64,000 nt of DNA from an uncultured Clostridia bacterium (GTDB lineage Bacteria > Bacillota > Clostridia > Christensenellales > CAG-314). The notes below the pieces were generated by a model. That model did not search any database and was not told the DNA's origin. It saw only the letters and a list, made by a program, of their open reading frames with translations. Positions 58,531 through 64,000 of this stretch are shown here, piece by piece. Numbering within the stretch: the first letter of the stretch is position 1; each line of letters begins with the position of its first letter. The DNA is taken from contig CANPXV010000007.1 of NCBI GenBank assembly GCA_947586855.1, forward strand, positions 1 to 64,000. Direction: 5' to 3'. The translations under genes were made by a program, and so were the position numbers.

Positions 58531-58881
58531 ATGGCATTGCGTACCAGAAATTCGTACGGCGTGATAACCGTTTCCGACGACGTGATAGCGTCCCTCGCCG
58601 GGCACCTTGCAACAGAGTGTTACGGAGTTGTGGAAATCGTTCCCTTTGGCTTCTCCGATTCTTTTACCGACTTGTTCAAGCGCAACGGCAAGAGCCGCGG
58701 GGTGAGGGTCTCCACCAAAGAGGATAGGATTTTTGTGGATTTGTATGTCAAGATCAAATACGGTCTGCCTGTTTCCGCTGTTTCATCCAGCTTGAAGAAT
58801 ACGGTAAAATACGGCTTGGAACGCTTTACCGGTATGATTGTCGATTCTATCGACGTGCACGTTGTAGGCGTCAAGCTGTAA
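58531..58881 (+). CDS. Asp23/YloU family protein
   Basis: GVITVSDDVIASLAGHLATECYGVVEI; position upstream of yloV homolog. Confidence 0.9.
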   Translation: MALRTRNSYGVITVSDDVIASLAGHLATECYGVVEIVPFGFSDSFTDLFKRNGKSRGVRVSTKEDRIFVDLYVKIKYGLPVSAVSSSLKNTVKYGLERFTGMIVDSIDVHVVGVKL

Positions 58882-58915
58882 CAACATTTACTTTGATTTT
58901 GAGAGGAAACACCAA

Positions 58916-60598
58916 ATGGCTGCTGCTCATACTATAAAAACTCACATAACTGCGTCCGTGATGAAGCGTATGTTTATCGCCGGCGGCAAGATGCTGGAAG
59001 TAAACAAAGCTCAGGTAGACGCATTGAACGTTTTCCCCGTACCTGACGGCGACACGGGGACAAATATGTCTCTTACCATGGTATCTGCCGTCAAGGAAAT
59101 CAACGCTCTCAACAGCACCTCCATGGCAGAGCTGGCCGAAAAGCTCAGCAAGGGCGCTTTGAGGGGCGCCAGAGGCAATTCCGGCGTCATTCTGTCGCAA
59201 ATTCTCAAAGGATTCAGCAATATCATAGCTCAAAATGACGAGTGCGACGCTCGCACCTTTGCCAAGGGACTGCGAGAGGGCGCCGAGCTGGCCTATCGCG
59301 CCGTGTCAAAGCCCAAGGAAGGCACAATTCTGACGGTGGTGCGTGCCATGGCCGAGGAAGCTATCGATGTGGCCAAGCGCAACAACGACATCCAAAAGCT
59401 GCTCAACGCCGTGTTGGAAAAGGGCGAAGAAACCCTTGCCAAAACGCCCGATATGTTGGACGTGCTCAAACGTGCAGGCGTGGTGGATAGCGGCGGATAT
59501 GGCCTCATCACCCTGTTCAAGGGTATCATCATGGGCTATCTCAATCAGGAGATAACCGGCGCAGAGGAGTACGCCGCCCCCGACACCAACAACAAGCCCA
59601 TCAGTATCGACTCGGCCTTCCCCGACGACAACGAGCTTGTGGTGGACTACGAAACGCTTGGCGAGCTGGACTTTGGCTACTGCACGGAGTTTTTTATCAC
59701 CAACATCAAAAAGCGCACAACCGTCACCGACATCGACAAGCTGAGAGAGTACCTCAACGAGATTGGCAACTCCGTCATCTGCATTGGCGACCTCAATTTG
59801 GTAAAGGTGCACGTGCACACCAACAACCCCGGCAAGGCACTGACCAAGGCGCTGACCCTTGGCGAGTTAGACAAGGTAAAGATAGAAAACATGATGGAGC
59901 AGAACCGTCAGCTGCGTGCCCGTTACGAGGCGGAGCGCAAGCCCATCGGCCTGTTGGCAGTGTGCTCGGGCGACGGCTTTGCTGCCATCTTCAAGGATCT
60001 GCTTGTGGACCAGGTGATAGAGGGCGGCCAGACCATGAACCCGTCCGCCGAGGATATCGCCTCTGCCGCACGCAAGATCAATGCGGAAAACATCATAATT
60101 TTGCCCAACAACAAAAATATCATTTTGTCGGCGGAGCAATCCCGCACGCTGGTGCAAAACCGCAATATCTTTGTGCTGCAAACCAAGGATATCCCCCAAG
60201 GCCTTGCCGCCGTGCTCAATTTCAGCCCCGAGCTTAGCCTGTCGGAGAATCTGGAAAACATGACCACCGCCTTTGTGGGTATCGACGCAGGTCAGGTCAC
60301 CTACGCCGTCCGAGACACCGTGATAGACAAATTCAAAATCAAAAAAGGCGACATCATCGGTCTGGACAAGGGCAGCATCGTCACCAGCGGCAAGGACGTC
60401 GAGGCCGTCACCACCAAGCTTATCGAGGGCATGCTCAACGAGGACAAGGAGGTCGTCACCCTGTACTACGGGCAGGACGTTGCCGAGGACAAGGCCGAGG
60501 CTTTTGTGGAAAAACTGCAAAACAAACACCCCGACATCGAGTTTATCCTTCACTACGGCGGCCAACCCCTGTATTACTACGTCCTCAGCGTGGAGTGA
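58916..60598 (+). CDS. fakA: DAK2 domain protein YloV/FakA (fatty acid kinase subunit)
   Basis: NALNVFPVPDGDTGTNM-type DhaL motif, GARGNSGVILSQIL. Confidence 0.9.
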   Translation: MAAAHTIKTHITASVMKRMFIAGGKMLEVNKAQVDALNVFPVPDGDTGTNMSLTMVSAVKEINALNSTSMAELAEKLSKGALRGARGNSGVILSQILKGFSNIIAQNDECDARTFAKGLREGAELAYRAVSKPKEGTILTVVRAMAEEAIDVAKRNNDIQKLLNAVLEKGEETLAKTPDMLDVLKRAGVVDSGGYGLITLFKGIIMGYLNQEITGAEEYAAPDTNNKPISIDSAFPDDNELVVDYETLGELDFGYCTEFFITNIKKRTTVTDIDKLREYLNEIGNSVICIGDLNLVKVHVHTNNPGKALTKALTLGELDKVKIENMMEQNRQLRARYEAERKPIGLLAVCSGDGFAAIFKDLLVDQVIEGGQTMNPSAEDIASAARKINAENIIILPNNKNIILSAEQSRTLVQNRNIFVLQTKDIPQGLAAVLNFSPELSLSENLENMTTAFVGIDAGQVTYAVRDTVIDKFKIKKGDIIGLDKGSIVTSGKDVEAVTTKLIEGMLNEDKEVVTLYYGQDVAEDKAEAFVEKLQNKHPDIEFILHYGGQPLYYYVLSVE

Positions 60599-60823
60599 TT
60601 TTGTCCCGATCAACGAATTTGACCGTCAACAACTCAGATAACCAATGTAAAAAGTTGTTGTGACGCTTGCGGCAGGCAGTATATCAGCCGAGATCAACCC
60701 TTTTGGCCATGTTTTTGCCAATGCGATAGTGCAGCACTTGTACATAACCCCTCGCACACCCGATTGGCCGTGTTGACGTACCCATTTCCGCCCAAATCAT
60801 TTCCTTTTTCAATCATCTTGCAT

Positions 60824-60860
60824 AAAAAAAGTTCCGTTTGCCTCTTGCAAACGGAACTTT
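60824..60860 (-). terminator. intrinsic terminator for the YjbR-family gene
   Basis: 13-bp stem AAGTTCCGTTTGC/GCAAACGGAACTT; T run on - strand. Confidence 0.85.
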
Positions 60861-60876
60861 GCGTTTCTCCCAAAAA

Positions 60877-61263
60877 TCACTTTTTGCGGGATTTGGGGCC
60901 GACAATGGTGTAGCTGTCGTCGATAAGCTGGCTCACAAGCGCCATATCCGCCGAGCCGTCCAGCAGCACGCCTATCCAATGCAGCTTGTTGAGGTGGTAG
61001 CAGGGCACAAATCCGACCTGTTCCAGCAGCACCTCTCTTGCAAAGGGGTCGCATTTGATGTCCAAAATGTCCACAATGCCGTCGCCTTGCAGCCCCAAAC
61101 GGCACCTCGGCACGTCCATGATGACGCCGTACCATTTGCGTGTGTCCGTCCGCCGCAGCACAGCGTAGTTGGGCACGTCCGCCCACAGATACTCTGCCAG
61201 AGTTCCGTATTGATCAGCCGCATATTGCAGCACCCGCTGTCTTGTTGCCCCGATTTTTGACAT
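60877..61263 (-). CDS. MmcQ/YjbR family DNA-binding protein
   Basis: RKWYGVIMDVPRCRLGL...DIKCDPFARE...GFVPCYHLNKLHWIGVLLDG. Confidence 0.85.
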   Translation of the reverse strand: MSKIGATRQRVLQYAADQYGTLAEYLWADVPNYAVLRRTDTRKWYGVIMDVPRCRLGLQGDGIVDILDIKCDPFAREVLLEQVGFVPCYHLNKLHWIGVLLDGSADMALVSQLIDDSYTIVGPKSRKK

Positions 61264-61510
61264 AATTTGCACCTCTCATTTGATTATAAATCAATTCGCC
61301 CCAAAACGCAATATCCAAACGCATTTGCAAGGCGATTTTTGCAACATACCCGTGCCCCACGTCCAGAAGCTATCCGCCACAAAAAATAACGCACGCCAAA
61401 TCAGGGCGGCTTTTGTATGACAAGATTTTTTGGTACAAATTTGGTACACACAAAAAATAAGTTTCTGAAATAAAAAATGATATTTTTATTAAAATTGTCT
61501 GTTTTTTTGC

Positions 61511-61543
61511 AAAAAAAAGGGCGATTTCGCCTCAAAAACGCCC
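61511..61543 (-). terminator. terminator downstream of the tRNA pair
   Basis: GGGCG...CGCCC stem with T8 on - strand. Confidence 0.65.
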
Positions 61544-61551
61544 ATTTTCAG

Positions 61552-61639
61552 TGGTGCCCGCAATCGGACTTGAACCGATACGACTTGTTAGGTCGAGGGA
61601 TTTTAAGTCCCTTGCGTCTGCCGATTTCGCCATGCGGGC
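61552..61639 (-). tRNA. tRNA-Leu (anticodon UAA)
   Basis: GCCCGCATGGCGAAATCGGCAGACGCAAGGGACTTAAAATCCCTCGACC...GGTTCAAGTCCGATTGCGGGCACCA with encoded CCA. Confidence 0.95.
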
Positions 61640-61726
61640 AAAGTGTGCGATGGTGCAACTGCAATCGATCACAGCAACGGCAAGCCGCTCCGATGGATGT
61701 GCGCCGCACCTTCGGTCAATAGTGCA

Positions 61727-61755
61727 ACTGCGAAGCCATATTTCGGCTTCGCAGT
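61727..61755. other. 11-bp inverted repeat between the two tRNAs
   Basis: ACTGCGAAGCC-ATATTTC-GGCTTCGCAGT. Confidence 0.6.
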
Positions 61756-61761
61756 CGTATT

Positions 61762-61835
61762 TGGAGGCACCACCCAGACTCGGACTGGGGGTGGAGCTTT
61801 TGCAGAGCTCTGCCTTACCACTTGGCTATGGTGCC
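61762..61835 (-). tRNA. tRNA-Cys (anticodon GCA)
   Basis: GGCACCATAGCCAAGTGGTAAGGCAGAGCTCTGCAAAAGCTCCACCCCCAGTCCGAGTCTGGGTGGTGCCTCCA with encoded CCA. Confidence 0.95.
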
Positions 61836-61978
61836 GTCAACCTTTATTATTTTATCAAATAAAAGCAAAAAAATCAACCCTTTAAGCACAATTTGTTGCA
61901 CAATATATGTTTGCAGAGTGCGCCGCCGCAAATCAGGCAAAAACGCCCTGCCCAAGCCCCGTGCAGCAGTATGGGGTG

Positions 61979-62007
61979 TTGATTTTTCGCAACTGTCGTG
62001 CTATAAT
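61979..62007 (+). promoter_or_regulatory. sigma-A type promoter for the Fe-ADH gene
   Basis: TTGATT - 17 bp - TATAAT. Confidence 0.65.
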
Positions 62008-62037
62008 GTAAAACAACGTCGCAGGAGGGCCGCCGCT

Positions 62038-63243
62038 ATGAATTTTTTCAAGGCATTGTATTGCAGAGCCTATCAATTTTGCTGTCGGATTGCCATTCCG
62101 CTGTTGCCGTACAGGCAGCCCGTTCGGTTGGACGACTACCGTGCCCTGTGCAGCAAACTCGCCGAGTTGCACCTTAGCCGCCCGCTGATTGTCACGGACA
62201 AGGTGTTGCACGATCTGGGCGTGTGCGACGGCCTGACGACGGCTCTTGCGCAGTCGCAAATCGCCTTTTCGCTCTTTGACGGCACCGTGGCCAACCCCAC
62301 AACGGATAACGTCGCCCAAGCGGTGCGACAATATCTGGACGAGGGCTGCGATTGCCTCATTGCAATCGGCGGAGGTTCCTCAATGGATTGCGCCAAGGCG
62401 GTTGGTGCCTGTGTGGTGCGTCCCAACAAAACTCTTGCGCAGATGAAGGGCCTGCTAAAAGTGCGCGAACGTCTGCCCACGCTGTTTGCCATACCCACAA
62501 CGGCCGGTACGGGCAGCGAAACCACAGTGGCCGCCGTCATCACCGATGCGCAAACACGCCACAAGTATGCGATAAACGATTTTTGCCTCATCCCGCACTA
62601 TGTGATATTGGATAGCGGCCTCACGCTCGGCCTGCCGCAGACAGTCACCGCCGCAACGGGCATGGATGCGCTGACCCACGCCGTGGAGGCCTTTATCGGG
62701 CGCAGCACAACGTCCGATTCTCGCAAAAACGCACTTCAAGCCGTGCGCCTGATTGCGGCAAATCTGCCCCAAGCCTATGCCGACGGCACCAACAAAACTG
62801 CCCGCTGCAACATGCTGTATGCGTCCTATCTGGCGGGGCTGGCCTTTACCAAAAGCTACGTCGGATACGTCCACGCCATTGCGCACGCCTTGGGCGGCAA
62901 GTACAACGTGGCGCACGGATTGGCCAACGCCGTCATTTTGCCTTATGTGCTAAAAGCCTACGGCAAATCTGCGCACAAAAAGCTGTGGAAGCTGGGCGTT
63001 TCGGCGGGATTGTTCGACAAGAGTCTCTCCAAGGCGGAGGGTGCGACGCTGTTTATTGACAAGGTGGAGCAGCTCAATGCGCAAATGAATATCCCCACAA
63101 CGCTGGATTGCATTGCGGCAGAGGACGTTGCACAGCTGGCGGCCACGGCGGAGGCGGAGGCCAACCCACTGTATCCCGTGCCCAAGCTGCTGACGTCGGC
63201 GCAGTTGCAGCGTATTGTGCATCAGGTGGGCGGTCTGGATTGA
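62038..63243 (+). CDS. iron-containing alcohol dehydrogenase family protein
   Basis: IAIGGGSSMDCAKA, IPTTAGTGSETT, GMDALTHAVEAFI, VHAIAHALGGKYNVAHGLANA. Confidence 0.93.
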   Translation: MNFFKALYCRAYQFCCRIAIPLLPYRQPVRLDDYRALCSKLAELHLSRPLIVTDKVLHDLGVCDGLTTALAQSQIAFSLFDGTVANPTTDNVAQAVRQYLDEGCDCLIAIGGGSSMDCAKAVGACVVRPNKTLAQMKGLLKVRERLPTLFAIPTTAGTGSETTVAAVITDAQTRHKYAINDFCLIPHYVILDSGLTLGLPQTVTAATGMDALTHAVEAFIGRSTTSDSRKNALQAVRLIAANLPQAYADGTNKTARCNMLYASYLAGLAFTKSYVGYVHAIAHALGGKYNVAHGLANAVILPYVLKAYGKSAHKKLWKLGVSAGLFDKSLSKAEGATLFIDKVEQLNAQMNIPTTLDCIAAEDVAQLAATAEAEANPLYPVPKLLTSAQLQRIVHQVGGLD

Positions 63244-63329
63244 TTTTTGGCAAAATCGGGCGATAAAAACTTCATTTTGGGGCAAAATCGGGCCGTTTTA
63301 ACTTTATTTTGCCCCGCAATCTGCAAAAA

Positions 63330-63352
63330 AAAGACGGCAATGCGCCGTCCGA
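63330..63352 (-). terminator. terminator for the MATE gene
   Basis: GACGGC-AATGC-GCCGTC with T run on - strand. Confidence 0.7.
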
Positions 63353-63379
63353 AGATAAAGAATGAATAAAGCGTGCCTA

Positions 63380-64000
63380 TCAGGTAGTGGCCGTTGCGGT
63401 TGTGCCGACTACGGGCTGCTCGGCGGGCATTTTCAGCTTTTTGTACAGCACGGCAAAGCACACCAGATGTACCAACGCCGTCAACAGCCAGCTTATCGGG
63501 TAGCTGATCGCCAGCCAGGTGATGTTGTGGAAGTACTGCAACGGAAAGATAAAAAATATCCACAGCAGCCTGAACCCGCACGCCCCGCAGGTGGAGATGA
63601 TCGTCGGCAGCACCGAGTAGCCGATTGCACGCAGCGCAAAGGCAAACGTATCCATAAGGCCGCACAAAACGTAGGTGCCCACCGTGATATATATGCGTTG
63701 CAGGCCAAATTGTACTGCGGCGGGGTTGTTTCGGACGTACAGACCCAGCAGCGGCCCTGCAAAAATCAGCACAACGCTGCCCGTTATCAGCCAGGCGCAG
63801 GATATAAGTAAAATTGTTTTGACGATAACCTTTTTGATATTTGCCTTTTTGTGCGCAGCGTAGTTTGCCGACCCAAAAGTCACAACTGCTTGCGCACAGC
63901 TGTTCATGGCGGTGTACACAAACCCTTCCAGGCTAGCGGCGGCGCCGTTGCCGTCTACCGATTCCGGCCCCAGCGTCAGGCTGAGGTCGTTGACGCTTGT
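63380..64000 (-). CDS. MATE family efflux transporter, C-terminal part (gene continues past the window edge)
   Basis: reading frame stays open to 64000; GFVYTAMNSCAQAVVTFGSANYAAHK plus TM helices. Confidence 0.8.
   Translation of the reverse strand, partial: TSVNDLSLTLGPESVDGNGAAASLEGFVYTAMNSCAQAVVTFGSANYAAHKKANIKKVIVKTILLISCAWLITGSVVLIFAGPLLGLYVRNNPAAVQFGLQRIYITVGTYVLCGLMDTFAFALRAIGYSVLPTIISTCGACGFRLLWIFFIFPLQYFHNITWLAISYPISWLLTALVHLVCFAVLYKKLKMPAEQPVVGTTATATT

Overview
The window is mostly bacterial chromosomal core, read almost entirely on the + strand. It looks like an uncultured Clostridia/Firmicutes lineage: it carries spo0A and a spoVM-like ORF, a Bacillus-type yicC-gmk-rpoZ-coaBC-priA-def-fmt-rsmB-rlmN-rsgA-rpe-spoVM-rpmB-asp23-yloV supercluster, plus cdaA, lepA, ktrAB-like genes, pcrA, ligA, tyrS and rarA. 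Most genes are recognisable housekeeping genes. The less ordinary content is: (1) a family of five same-orientation ~65-111 bp repeats with an embedded extended -10 and a terminal hairpin, flanking the ddh/cdaA region; (2) a Spo0A whose receiver domain has lost the acidic pocket and has Glu at the phospho-Asp position; (3) a ~1,850-aa N-terminally anchored protein with about eight Cys/His-rich modules; (4) three tandem, partly ATGA-coupled DUF2974 hydrolase-like paralogs; (5) a 42-aa membrane ORF coupled to cdaA where cdaR would be expected; (6) a 30-aa SpoVM-like ORF missing from the ORF track as a separate start; (7) long strand-asymmetric polypyrimidine intergenic tracts, several built of duplicated blocks. 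There are two tRNAs (Leu-UAA, Cys-GCA) on the - strand. I saw no CRISPR array, rRNA, prophage or transposase. All identifications are from reading motifs and gene order; no database search was run.
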